Assembly: GCA_024278595.1 (NCBI GenBank)
Contig: JAJRSW010000018.1
Span: 1 to 56,807 of the forward strand
Direction: 5' to 3'
Source: Fidelibacterota bacterium
GTDB taxonomy: Bacteria > Fidelibacterota > UBA8477 > JABMPR01
Length of the DNA stretch: 56,807 nucleotides
In this document: positions 46,006 through 54,241 of the stretch, one piece after another
Layout of the letters: every line of letters starts with the position of its first letter
How positions within the stretch are numbered: the stretch's first letter is position 1
The notes under the pieces: model-generated
Seen by the model: the letters and a program-made list of their open reading frames with translations, nothing else
What the model was told of the DNA's origin: nothing
The model's database searches: none
Made by a program: the position numbers and the translations under genes

Positions 46006-47493
46006 ATGAGACCAGCTGGAAAATCTCTTAAAGGGAAAGCGCTTTTAGCAAAGATCAGAGCCGATTTCATCGGAATCGCTACACCCTATGTAAATGTTAC
46101 CGGCCACTCAATACCCAGGATCTATTTGGATTCAACTGCCAGCTCACTGATGTTACGTCCGGCTGCCAGCATTACCGAAAAATTCATGGCTCATTATTCC
46201 AACACCCATAGCAAGCTGCATCATAGTGCTCATATTTCTACATCTGCCTATCAATGGGCGCATGAGCGTATTCTTAGCTTTCTGGGTGCCGATCCCGAGA
46301 TCTACACTTGTTTTTTTACCGGGTCCGGAACCACTGGCGGAATCAATCGGATGGCTCGTGTTTTCAGGGATCTGCACCCTAAAAAAGGTACTGCGATAAT
46401 CTCTATCATGGAACACCACTCCAATGATCTTCCCCACCGGAAGCATATGCGAAAGGTCATCCATGTCCCGGTAGAAGGGTTGAACGAGAATAAAATGTGT
46501 ATCAGTTTACCCAAACTGGAAGCCGCTTTAAAAGCGGGGCAGGGGCAGATCAATTATGTCTCCATTACCGCAGTCAGCAATGTGACTGGAATCATCAACC
46601 CCATCCATGAGATCGCTCGATTGACCCATAAATATGGAGCGCTGATCATGATCGATGGGGCTCAGAGTGCGGCTCATTTACCAACCCGGCTTTTTTATGC
46701 AGATGATCCGGAATCAAGTATTGACGCCTTTGTTTTCTCCGGACACAAAACCTATACGCCTGGTTCTCCAGGTGTGGTAATCGCCCGCCAGGATCATCTA
46801 ATCAAAATTGAACCGGAAGAGGTTGGAGGGGGCATGGTTGAGCGGGTGCTAGAGGACCGTTATCAGGTGAAAGACAAATTTCCTGATCGTGAAGAAGCAG
46901 GAACTCCCAATATCCCCGGTGCTATTGCCTTAGCAACCACCATTGAGATCCTGGATCGGATTGGGATGGAGACCCTGGCTGAGGAGGAAGATATCGTCCT
47001 GACCTGGGCCCTTACCGCCCTGGGAAAAATGGAAAAGGTCACGGTATATGGCGGTGCCGATACAGCATCCTGTCCCCGAGCAGCTTCTATTTCCTTTAAC
47101 ATCCAGGGAATCGATCATGGCCTGGTGGCTGCTATTCTGAATGATTACTTCAATATTGCGGTTCGGAATCAATGTTTTTGTGCTCACCCCTATGTGAAAG
47201 AAATGATGTCAGACGATCTGGAGCAGGTCTTTGGCATCATCAATTTTGGTGATATGAGTCCTGAATTCATGCGCAAGGCAGGGATGGTAAGAGCCAGTTT
47301 TGGGTTGTACTCAACCCTGGGGGATGTGGAAGCACTCCTGGCTGCTTTGGAAGATATCATTGCCCATGCTGATCAATATGCTGATCACTATGAGATCAAT
47401 AGCGAAAATGACTATATTCATAAAACTTACCGCCCACGGTTGGCTGAGGTATTCGATATTAAACGGGCTGTGGATGATTATTTGAGTTTGTGA
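46006..47493 (+). CDS. Class V aminotransferase/cysteine-desulfurase-like PLP enzyme
   Basis: A 495-residue PLP enzyme of the NifS/SufS (class V) fold. The PLP lysine is K248 in FSGHKTYTPGSPGV. Other anchors are FTGSGTTGGINRMAR, the MEHHSNDLPHR loop typical of SufS-like enzymes, and MIDGAQSAAHLP. It is longer than SufS (about 410 residues), with an N-terminal extension of about 40 residues and a C-terminal tail, and no suf/nif genes flank it. A C-S lyase or selenocysteine-lyase-like activity is possible; near a candidate selenoprotein this is suggestive only. GGAG at 45994-45997 supports ATG 46006; the frame open upstream from 45901 lacks support. Confidence 0.85.
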   Translation: MRPAGKSLKGKALLAKIRADFIGIATPYVNVTGHSIPRIYLDSTASSLMLRPAASITEKFMAHYSNTHSKLHHSAHISTSAYQWAHERILSFLGADPEIYTCFFTGSGTTGGINRMARVFRDLHPKKGTAIISIMEHHSNDLPHRKHMRKVIHVPVEGLNENKMCISLPKLEAALKAGQGQINYVSITAVSNVTGIINPIHEIARLTHKYGALIMIDGAQSAAHLPTRLFYADDPESSIDAFVFSGHKTYTPGSPGVVIARQDHLIKIEPEEVGGGMVERVLEDRYQVKDKFPDREEAGTPNIPGAIALATTIEILDRIGMETLAEEEDIVLTWALTALGKMEKVTVYGGADTASCPRAASISFNIQGIDHGLVAAILNDYFNIAVRNQCFCAHPYVKEMMSDDLEQVFGIINFGDMSPEFMRKAGMVRASFGLYSTLGDVEALLAALEDIIAHADQYADHYEINSENDYIHKTYRPRLAEVFDIKRAVDDYLSL

Positions 47494-47570
47494 GTTGCAA
47501 AATACGCTGGGAGGATCAGGCCAAAACGCTTCCCACAAACTACCTGACCATTTCTTTTAGCCTCAGGATC

Positions 47571-48821
47571 CTATTTTAAGAGTAACAATTTGCCGCTGGA
47601 AATAAACTGGTCACCGCTTACGGTAAAAAAATAATTCCCGGAGCTGAGTTCATGACCCTGATCATCCCGTCCGGCCCAATTTAGCTGGAGGTCGCCAGGC
47701 TGTAGCTTTGCTTTGATCAATTCATAGACCAGCCGACCCCTGGCATCATATATCTTCAACTTCAGATCACCCGTTTGATTCCATGTTACTGGAATGATGG
47801 TTCTGGCATTGAACGGGTTGGGAAAAGCGTGAATCACTTTTGAATGGTCCGGGGTTACCGGGGGAGCAGAGATCTCAATTGAACTCAAAACATCAAACAG
47901 GTCTGTCGTAGCATCAGCCCTGAGACACAGCAGGACATTGGTGGCTAGTTGGACCCAGGGAATTTCAGCCAGAACGCCAGTTGGAGGAGGCGTACTCATG
48001 ATGGCTCGATGGTTACTACCCTCCAGATACCAGGGCGGTTCAACTTCATCACTACCATCAAAATAATAAAGATCACCCAACACAGAGCTGCTGTATGCAT
48101 AAAGATCGATCCCGTCAGAGAGGAGAAAGGTTTTGAACTCGGTGGGTAATTCATTTTCCAACACTATGAGAGCCTGTTGAATGCCAGATTCGATATCATT
48201 TAGCAATTCGATATTCTGCATGATCCAAAAAAAGAACAACTCAGAATCCACTACCTGAGACCAACCCGTGTCATCCCATGCGCCGCCACCATAGGTCTGG
48301 GGCGGATGATCCGCCAGCCAGTCATCCCCGATGAGTTCACGCAGAACATCCTTATCCAGATCACCGTTGTGAGCAAAACTGAATTGCTGTCCGCCCGGGG
48401 TAGTGTAGATAAAAGGATGGGGGTTCTCAATATCAATAGCACCTGAGGTTGTCTGACGTAGATGCCCCAACAACACTGTTACCTCATCAGGAGCGAGTAA
48501 AAGAGCTGTTTGTTCGTAATAGGTCTCATCTGCATAGGCTTCAATTTCAGAGCGGACGGTTAAGACCTGGGGGAAGTTTTCTGTGGTTGAGTAACTGGTC
48601 ATGCCCCAGCCATCACGATTGTTGTAAGGCCAGTTGCCTGAACCACCCTGGAGTCTGAGTTCTTCAAGTTCTTCCATTAGATAGGGATGAAAATGCTGGA
48701 GCGAATCCAGCTCGCTTAGTGATGCTCCCGGCAGGGCGATCACACCTAACATGCGACAGGGGATCAACGGGTTAACCGCAAACAGGGTTAAAGACAGACA
48801 AATTAAAACCCGAATCTTCAT
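47571..48821 (-). CDS. Exported class II glutamine amidotransferase-like (Ntn) hydrolase
   Basis: A 416-residue protein. After a signal-like hydrophobic segment (residues 4-20) it reads C22-R-M-L-G-V-I-A. This is the start of class II amidotransferases such as YafJ/EgtC (normally Met-Cys-Arg-x-LeuGly at the N-terminus), where Cys is the catalytic nucleophile. Further motifs are NRDGWGMTSYS, LLGHLRQTTSG and HPF...FAHNGDL. A C-terminal sorting domain follows (FPNPFNARTIIPVTW, YDARGRLVYEL, SSGNYFFTV, GKLLLLK). If signal peptidase cuts between P21 and C22, the nucleophile is freed outside the cytoplasm. The substrate is unknown; gamma-glutamyl or amide hydrolysis on the outside is a guess. It is convergent with the PLP enzyme. 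Confidence 0.85.
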   Translation of the reverse strand: MKIRVLICLSLTLFAVNPLIPCRMLGVIALPGASLSELDSLQHFHPYLMEELEELRLQGGSGNWPYNNRDGWGMTSYSTTENFPQVLTVRSEIEAYADETYYEQTALLLAPDEVTVLLGHLRQTTSGAIDIENPHPFIYTTPGGQQFSFAHNGDLDKDVLRELIGDDWLADHPPQTYGGGAWDDTGWSQVVDSELFFFWIMQNIELLNDIESGIQQALIVLENELPTEFKTFLLSDGIDLYAYSSSVLGDLYYFDGSDEVEPPWYLEGSNHRAIMSTPPPTGVLAEIPWVQLATNVLLCLRADATTDLFDVLSSIEISAPPVTPDHSKVIHAFPNPFNARTIIPVTWNQTGDLKLKIYDARGRLVYELIKAKLQPGDLQLNWAGRDDQGHELSSGNYFFTVSGDQFISSGKLLLLK

Positions 48822-48945
48822 GGGAAAAGATAGCTAAAATCAAAGGAGAGCAAAGGATTTGATAAAAACAATTTAGACCGCATCCGGTTGGATGCTCCTG
48901 GTAGGGAGGGTTGTCTTGGGATTGGCTGAGATTGTTTTCCAGCTG

Positions 48946-49515
48946 ATGAACAAATTTGACCCACCTCATTTTAAGTCTGCTGGCTGGCTTCCCGGTCCCC
49001 ATTTTCAAACTGTATTTGCTTCCCTGTTGATGTCTGCACCTCGGCCAACTTATCGTCGGGAAGTTCTGGATCTATCAACTGGAGACATAATTGCCGCAGA
49101 CTGGCTGGATGGAGAGCTGGAAAAACCCTTATTTATCCTGGTGCATGGAATGGAGGGAAACTCTGGGAGCCGGTATGCACGGCTTGCTGATGCAGGCCTG
49201 CCGGGATCTGGACAATGCCGCTACGGCTCCTTTACATGGGTCTCAGGATGCCGCTCATTATTATGAGGGATGAGTGCAAAAAAATGTTTGCATGACATTA
49301 CTGTTCCTACACTTTATCTGGCCTCCAGAGATGATCCGTTCATCCCTGAGAATTCCCTGCCGAACGGGACATCACAAACAGGTATGGTGAGCTCACTTTT
49401 AACCAACCAAGGAGGTCATGTTGGGTTTGTCGGTCGATCAGGAAGATTCTGGATGGTCCCCACGGTGTTTCAATATTTTTCAAGCTTTGAGTGGGATAAG
49501 ATAAGTAAAAGTTGA
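48946..49515 (+). pseudogene. Decayed YheT-like alpha/beta hydrolase
   Basis: Remnant of a YheT/ABHD1-type hydrolase. The N-terminal part is intact (FKSAGWLPGPHFQTVFASLL, then FILVHGMEGNSGSRYARL with the oxyanion region). The frame shifts near 49185 (continuing in another frame as LLMQACRDL) and a middle block of roughly 130-190 residues, including the nucleophile Ser region, is missing. The C-terminal part resumes at 49270 (HDITVPTLYLASRDDPFIPE, then GGHVGF with the catalytic His) and ends at 49515. At least one deletion and two frameshifts exclude a functional product. The terminal codons run into the heptamer array. Confidence 0.85.
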
Positions 49516-49629
49516 AAGTTGAAAGTTGAAAGTTGAAAGTTGAAAGTTAGAAGTTGAAAGTTGAAAGTTGAAAGTTGAAAGTTGAAAGTTGAAAGTTGAA
49601 AGTTAGAAGTTGAAAGTTAGAAGTTAGAA
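49511..49629. repeat. Heptamer tandem array, 17 units
   Basis: Seventeen contiguous 7-bp units, 13 GTTGAAA and 4 GTTAGAA, filling the space between the hydrolase remnant and the promoter of the thioredoxin-like lipoprotein gene. The last units may contribute a -35 element. Slipped-strand copy changes would alter what lies directly upstream of that promoter. Confidence 0.95.
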
Positions 49630-49644
49630 GTTTTATTGTATAAT
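49617..49644 (+). promoter_or_regulatory. Promoter partly built from the heptamer array
   Basis: TATAAT (49639-49644), a perfect -10, is preceded at 16 nt by TTAGAA (49617-49622) from the sixteenth repeat unit. TTGAAA in neighbouring units is a better -35 but too distant (23 nt). The expected transcript start is about 10 nt before the SD of ATG 49663. Confidence 0.5.
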
Positions 49645-49662
49645 AATTAGAATGAGGAAATG

Positions 49663-50871
49663 ATGAAAAGAATTTTGAATTTAAGCTTGTTGATCAGTGT
49701 GGCTCTCATGTTGAGCGTCTGTGAGAAGGCAGCAGAAATTTCTCCAGAAAGATTTAAACTGTTGTCAGATACCCTGGCAACAGAGCTGGAATACGAGCCC
49801 TGGATGGATTTTGCCCTGGAAATGAGCATGAATTATCCTGAGGAGGACGTAGCCGGTATGATTATGGTTCAAGCGACTGAACGAGCAATCATGGAGCTGG
49901 ATGAAAAACGCTTTGCAAGCCTATTTGACCTGCTGCAGAATTATCCTGAAAATGGTGCTCTGGAAATGACTGACCAGATCGCTTTTGGAAATAGGAGCGC
50001 CTGGATCATGACCGACCAGAAGTTGCTTTTTAATCTGGCTCCCGAGGTCATTGCTTTCACGATCAAGACCTTCACCGAGCATGCAGCAGGTCTCCAATGG
50101 CGGGCTGAACTGGGTGCCATGATCTATGATACTGAAGCCAGTATTTATGAGGGGATGGGTGAACCCGACCAAGCCCTGGAGTCCTATAGCACTGCCCTGG
50201 AGTATTTTGAACAACCTGAAACTCTACTGCGACGCGGCCTGGTGTTTGAAAAAAAAGGTGAACTCGAAAATGCCATCGAGGATTTTATCGCTGCCCTGGG
50301 TCACTCACCCAATCAGGTCATGATCATCAATAAGGTTAAGGATGTTTATGAGAAATTAAATCCCGAGGAGGATGTTGTCGTTTTCCTTAACGACCTCCAA
50401 CAAAGCTTGCAGGAAAAACGCCACGAGGAAGTTTTGGGCGAAGTCTTATTCAATGATGCACCGCAATTTGATTTCACTGACTTTGATGGTAAGGTCTATA
50501 GCAACTCCAGTATGCTGGGTAAGGTTGTTTTCGTAGACTTCTGGGCCACTTGGTGTAATCCCTGCCGGCGTGAATTACCTGAATTTCAGGCGTTTTATGA
50601 ACTCTATAAAGACAATCCCCGGGTGGCATTTATTGCTGCCTCTACCGATCGAGAGCAGGAAAAGGTCAAACCCTTTATCCAAAAATTAGGATTTACCTTC
50701 CCCGTCGCTTTTGCTGGTGAAAATGCCACTAATTTTGGTGTGGAAGGTATCCCAAGTTTGTTTATAATAGGACCATCAGGAAAAATCCGTTACAAGATCG
50801 TGGGATATGATCCAGACAAGGACTTTGTCAGGGAGATGGTTTGGCGGCTGGAAAGTCTGATTAACGGGTAA
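49663..50871 (+). CDS. TlpA/thioredoxin-like lipoprotein with TPR region
   Basis: A 402-residue envelope protein. The signal peptide ends in an atypical lipobox LSVC (C20). The middle (about 60-250) is helical, with TPR-like repeats (PDQALESYSTALEYF, KGELENAIEDFIAALGHSPN). The C-terminal 140 residues are a TlpA/ResA-type thioredoxin domain with the redox pair C298/C301 in WATWCNPCRRELP and cis-Pro in VEGIPSLFII. Likely a periplasmic disulfide reductase or cytochrome-maturation-type protein. A perfect -10 box and a 7-bp array precede it. GAGGAA suits the second of two adjacent ATGs (49660 or 49663). The barrel gene follows 24 nt downstream. Confidence 0.88.
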   Translation: MKRILNLSLLISVALMLSVCEKAAEISPERFKLLSDTLATELEYEPWMDFALEMSMNYPEEDVAGMIMVQATERAIMELDEKRFASLFDLLQNYPENGALEMTDQIAFGNRSAWIMTDQKLLFNLAPEVIAFTIKTFTEHAAGLQWRAELGAMIYDTEASIYEGMGEPDQALESYSTALEYFEQPETLLRRGLVFEKKGELENAIEDFIAALGHSPNQVMIINKVKDVYEKLNPEEDVVVFLNDLQQSLQEKRHEEVLGEVLFNDAPQFDFTDFDGKVYSNSSMLGKVVFVDFWATWCNPCRRELPEFQAFYELYKDNPRVAFIAASTDREQEKVKPFIQKLGFTFPVAFAGENATNFGVEGIPSLFIIGPSGKIRYKIVGYDPDKDFVREMVWRLESLING

Positions 50872-50895
50872 ATCACAAATGAAGAGGAGTGTTGT

Positions 50896-52179
50896 ATGAG
50901 TCGAAAAATATTATTTGGTCTACTTATTCTGAGTATGGTCTTTGCCTTTGGTCAGGATGCTAAAACAGGGTGGGGCTTTGGTGGTGTCCCGGCTGTGGCT
51001 TACAACTCAGATACTGGTTTTTTGTATGGTATTGTATTTGAAGCATATAATTATGGGGACGGCTCACGTTATCCGGACTATGATTATACCATTAAGCCAA
51101 CCTGGACCCGAACAACAAAAGGAAGTGGAGCAAACGAGCTTTTCTTCGACTCTAAATCATTGCTACCGAATGATATAAGAATAACCTCGTACCTTGGTTA
51201 TTTGACCGAACAGGCCCTCCCATTTTACGGTTTTAATGGATACGAAGCAGGATACACGTCTAGTTTCGAGAATGCTGATTCCGGAAGCTACCGGACCCGG
51301 ATGTATTATCGTCATGAGAGAAATACGCTTCGTTTGACTGCTGATTTCCAAAAGAGTGTCATCAATGAAAATATACGGGTTATCGCAGGGTTTGGTTACA
51401 TAGATACCCAAGTTGATACGGTTGACGAAAGTGGCTTAAATGAGGGAAAAGAAGAAGATCTACTCCCTGTCAATGAACCAACACTCTATGATGAATATAT
51501 TTCAGCAGGGTATATCGGAGCAGCGGAAGCCAAAGGTGGCTTGACCAATTACATCAAGCTGGGTTTGGTTTACGACACGCGTGACAATGAGCCGAATCCG
51601 ATGAGCGGTATTTGGACAGAGGCCTTGTTGACCACCTACCCCGGATTTATGGGAAGTAATTTTTCCTTTACAACCTTTACGGCAACTCACCGCCAGTACT
51701 TCACTTTAATCGAGGATGATTTATCTTTTGCTTATCGTTTGGGATATCAGCAGAATTTTGGAGATACTCCTTTCTTCATGCTACCCTGGTATCAAAGTAG
51801 TTTTAAAGTAACTGAGGGTTTAGGGGGTTCAAAATCCCTGAGAGGTATCCTGAAGAATAGAATTGTGGGAAATACAATAGTTCTGGCAAATTTAGAAGCT
51901 CGTTGGAAGTTTTTTAGAACAGTTGTAGGTGGCCAGAATTTATATCTTGCATTAAATGGTTTTGGTGATTTTGGCCAGGTTGTTACGCCTTATGAAGTTA
52001 ACGATTTGAGTGGAATAGCAAAAGAAAAGGCTGCCGAAGAAGGGTTGCATCTTTCTTATGGAGGTGGCCTGAGAATTGTGCTTAATGAAAATTTCATTAT
52101 TGCAGTTGATTATGGCATGGCATCCAATGTTCAGGATGGAAATTCTGGATTGTACATTGGACTGGGATATTTATACTAG
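50896..52179 (+). CDS. Outer-membrane beta-barrel of BamA/TamA (Omp85 C-terminal) type
   Basis: A 427-residue exported protein (signal peptide to about residue 19, MVFAFGQ). No POTRA domains are present. The sequence is alternating amphipathic strands with the Omp85-type loop GGSKSLRG (with Arg in the barrel) and the following IVLANLEARWKFF. It ends LYIGLGYLY with a terminal aromatic, the BAM-recognition signal. It resembles short 'BamA/TamA family outer membrane protein' entries common in the FCB group; transport or anchoring functions are unproven. GAGGAG precedes ATG 50896, in probable operon with the thioredoxin-like lipoprotein. Confidence 0.82.
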   Translation: MSRKILFGLLILSMVFAFGQDAKTGWGFGGVPAVAYNSDTGFLYGIVFEAYNYGDGSRYPDYDYTIKPTWTRTTKGSGANELFFDSKSLLPNDIRITSYLGYLTEQALPFYGFNGYEAGYTSSFENADSGSYRTRMYYRHERNTLRLTADFQKSVINENIRVIAGFGYIDTQVDTVDESGLNEGKEEDLLPVNEPTLYDEYISAGYIGAAEAKGGLTNYIKLGLVYDTRDNEPNPMSGIWTEALLTTYPGFMGSNFSFTTFTATHRQYFTLIEDDLSFAYRLGYQQNFGDTPFFMLPWYQSSFKVTEGLGGSKSLRGILKNRIVGNTIVLANLEARWKFFRTVVGGQNLYLALNGFGDFGQVVTPYEVNDLSGIAKEKAAEEGLHLSYGGGLRIVLNENFIIAVDYGMASNVQDGNSGLYIGLGYLY

Positions 52180-52192
52180 TACAGCGTATAAT

Positions 52193-52498
52193 TTAAATAT
52201 TCGGATAAAGTCGTTTTAATATTTTTTGAATATGCTTTTTGATTTTGTTGCGTTATTCGTCAGGCCGACCTGGTTAGTACTTACGGGCAAGCCCTTTTAT
52301 GCCATACTTATTATACCGTTTTAGCCAATCCCTGATTGTGTGTGGATTGCGCTTTAAAGCTTTGGATATTTGAGGAGCGGTTTCTCCTTCAGAACAGAGT
52401 AGCACCATCAGCACCTTCTCGGAATCCTTTGAAGAGGCCAAGCTGCGAAACTGCTCCAGTTCCTTTCGTTGCGTTGTGTTTATGGAAACCCTTATCAT
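52193..52498 (-). pseudogene. IS630-family transposase N-terminal remnant
   Basis: A 74-residue open frame (52274-52498) encoding a helix-turn-helix (APQISKALKRNPHTIRDWLK, then RYNKYGIKGLARKY) typical of IS630/Tc1-type transposase N-termini, with a strong GGAGGT ribosome binding site. It ends at TAA 52274-52276, but the frame continues as PGRPDE, another stop at 52253-52255, then RNKIKKHIQKILKRLYPN. This is the family's GRP motif and linker. The DDE domain is missing. It is a decayed insertion; its transcription direction is the same as the neighbouring minus-strand genes. Confidence 0.75.
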
Positions 52499-52952
52499 AA
52501 TTACCTCCGATCGTTGGTTCCCGATATAATAAACTATTATTTATATAGTTATAGATATATATGCATTTATGCTTATCTACCCAAATTGAGATCCAGTCAA
52601 GTTCGGGTTTTTCGATATCATCTCCGAATGTGCGTGAGCTTTCATGGGAGAATATGGATGCCGCAATCGCCCAGCGCCCAATCCAATCGAACTCAGTTTT
52701 CCTCCGGTTTATAAATAGATCAATAAACAAATCCTGGCTTGTCCTAGAATAGGCATCGGAGAACCGTTGTAATTCTCTCCGCATCTGGTCATCCTGTCTT
52801 GCATCTGGGTCTGAATGATCCAGGGGTTCCAGGGGATCATAAAATCCAATCAATTCATTGCGCAACCACTGGCGCAACCCTCTGCCTGTTGGATATCCGT
52901 AAGGAGCGCTAGCCCCGGCTCCCAATATAAAACAGGTCTTTCTACTTATCAT
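52389..52952 (-). CDS. Truncated SIR2-like domain protein
   Basis: A 187-residue open frame. Residues 1 to about 125 look like the start of a SIR2-like protein (FILGAGASAPYGYPTGRGLR, the nucleotide-binding GAG motif with a short spacer), as found in several bacterial anti-phage systems (Thoeris, Dsr and similar). From about residue 126 onward the translation (HKCIYIYNYINNS...) runs out of frame into the upstream flank and coding region of the IS630 remnant, so the rest of the gene has been cut off. The real protein would have been longer. A defence role is inference from the domain alone; no partner genes are next to it. Confidence 0.6.
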   Translation of the reverse strand: MISRKTCFILGAGASAPYGYPTGRGLRQWLRNELIGFYDPLEPLDHSDPDARQDDQMRRELQRFSDAYSRTSQDLFIDLFINRRKTEFDWIGRWAIAASIFSHESSRTFGDDIEKPELDWISIWVDKHKCIYIYNYINNSLLYREPTIGGNYDKGFHKHNATKGTGAVSQLGLFKGFREGADGATLF

Positions 52953-52998
52953 TTAGGCCGCTCGAATTCCTCATTAATTGCTTTGCGAACTACACTAT

Positions 52999-53190
52999 TC
53001 ACACTAACCCAATAAAAAACTTAATGCACCAGGTATTTCCAACTATCTCAACAGCGATCATGGGCAAGTGACGAAGGATGGCTTTCCTTTTGATACCGTT
53101 ATAATTGGTCATGGATTCAAAGTTTGCTTTATTGTAAAGACCCGTTATTAAGCCAGCTAGTGCAATTATAATTGTTTGGGGAAGCAGCAT
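52999..53190 (-). CDS. Doubtful small protein
   Basis: A 63-codon frame with a hydrophobic N-terminus (MLLPQTIIIALAGLITGLY) lying 13 nt after the stop of the upstream lipoprotein gene. No ribosome binding site is visible and the sequence matches nothing I know. It could be a small membrane protein or chance; it is the only candidate in this 251-nt gap. Confidence 0.25.
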   Translation of the reverse strand: MLLPQTIIIALAGLITGLYNKANFESMTNYNGIKRKAILRHLPMIAVEIVGNTWCIKFFIGLV

Positions 53191-53203
53191 CTATAACACG
53201 AAT

Positions 53204-54241
53204 TTATTCAATTAAACCAACCCTCTTGTATTCGTCAATGAAATTGTGTACCGCTGACCTAGGATTCTCTCGATAAAGCTGAAACATCGTGCCATCCATA
53301 ATATGCCTTGGAAAAATCCATTCATGATTATGGACTGATGCAGCGATCACTAGCGGTGATTTTGAATATTTTAGATTATTAAACTTAAAGTAATAATGGC
53401 GAGGGTATCCATTGAAATTGACTTCGACTGCATCCGTAACATATATTTCAATCTCAGACATCAATTCTAAAATTATTTTTCGTTTTATATCCCATGATAA
53501 ATTCATCCATTCATTTGGAGGTTCTGATCCAGCGAAGTGAAAAAGATCAACATATTCTATATTTTCATAAAAATTATATGGAATCCAATCGAAGGATGTG
53601 AAGGTACTTTTCAATATATTTTGAGCTTCCCCTGGATCATGGGAAGAAATAATTTCCTTTGTATCTGGATCAGCGTAAATCCCCCTAGTGCCATAATATG
53701 AGATGTTTTCGACATCATCTATCATGCCCAACCACCTGATGTCAAACTGGTAAATATTCAATTTTTCATTCATAACGAATGACATCTCATATATGTCATT
53801 GTGTTTTAGGAATTCATGTCCTAACCATTTTGCCCGAATTGAAATATTAGAACTGTTTTGGTGAAGTTTGACACTGTGAAATCTAATATTGATAAAAGAC
53901 CAATTGCTCCGATCTAATAACTTTCCGATGTGTCCTGATTTTAAAAATAGTGTGTCCGTGTAGCTTCTTTTCTGGGTATCTGGAACATCAATTAGTCGTA
54001 CATTATTTTCGTCAAATTGTTGACCAAGTACATTTAGAACTGCTTCAATATACCTATCCCCAACGAATGAACCGTTACGTGGTTCATTGGAAATATCCTG
54101 ATATTGAGGGAGCGCAAATACCCAACAATCAGAAATACTGATATCATTAGTTGGACGACAAGAAAAAAGCACTAATAAACAAATAAAAACCAGTCGTCTA
54201 TACCAAGAATATCTTTGTTTTATATCAATTGCAATACCCAT
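53204..54241 (-). CDS. Unrecognised lipoprotein
   Basis: A 345-residue protein with an N-terminal hydrophobic segment and lipobox LFSC (residues about 25-28), so probably a lipoprotein. The mature part is mixed alpha/beta, rich in Trp, Tyr, Asn and Ile, without motifs I recognise. The start overlaps the end of the thrombospondin-repeat gene by 17 nt, so they share a transcript. The A+T-rich codon use differs from the metabolic genes earlier in the window, fitting an accessory island. Confidence 0.75.
   Translation of the reverse strand: MGIAIDIKQRYSWYRRLVFICLLVLFSCRPTNDISISDCWVFALPQYQDISNEPRNGSFVGDRYIEAVLNVLGQQFDENNVRLIDVPDTQKRSYTDTLFLKSGHIGKLLDRSNWSFINIRFHSVKLHQNSSNISIRAKWLGHEFLKHNDIYEMSFVMNEKLNIYQFDIRWLGMIDDVENISYYGTRGIYADPDTKEIISSHDPGEAQNILKSTFTSFDWIPYNFYENIEYVDLFHFAGSEPPNEWMNLSWDIKRKIILELMSEIEIYVTDAVEVNFNGYPRHYYFKFNNLKYSKSPLVIAASVHNHEWIFPRHIMDGTMFQLYRENPRSAVHNFIDEYKRVGLIE

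Noticed and set aside
49511..49629. CRISPR or coding repeat
   Set aside because: A pure 7-bp microsatellite with no spacers; it is in the gap between genes.
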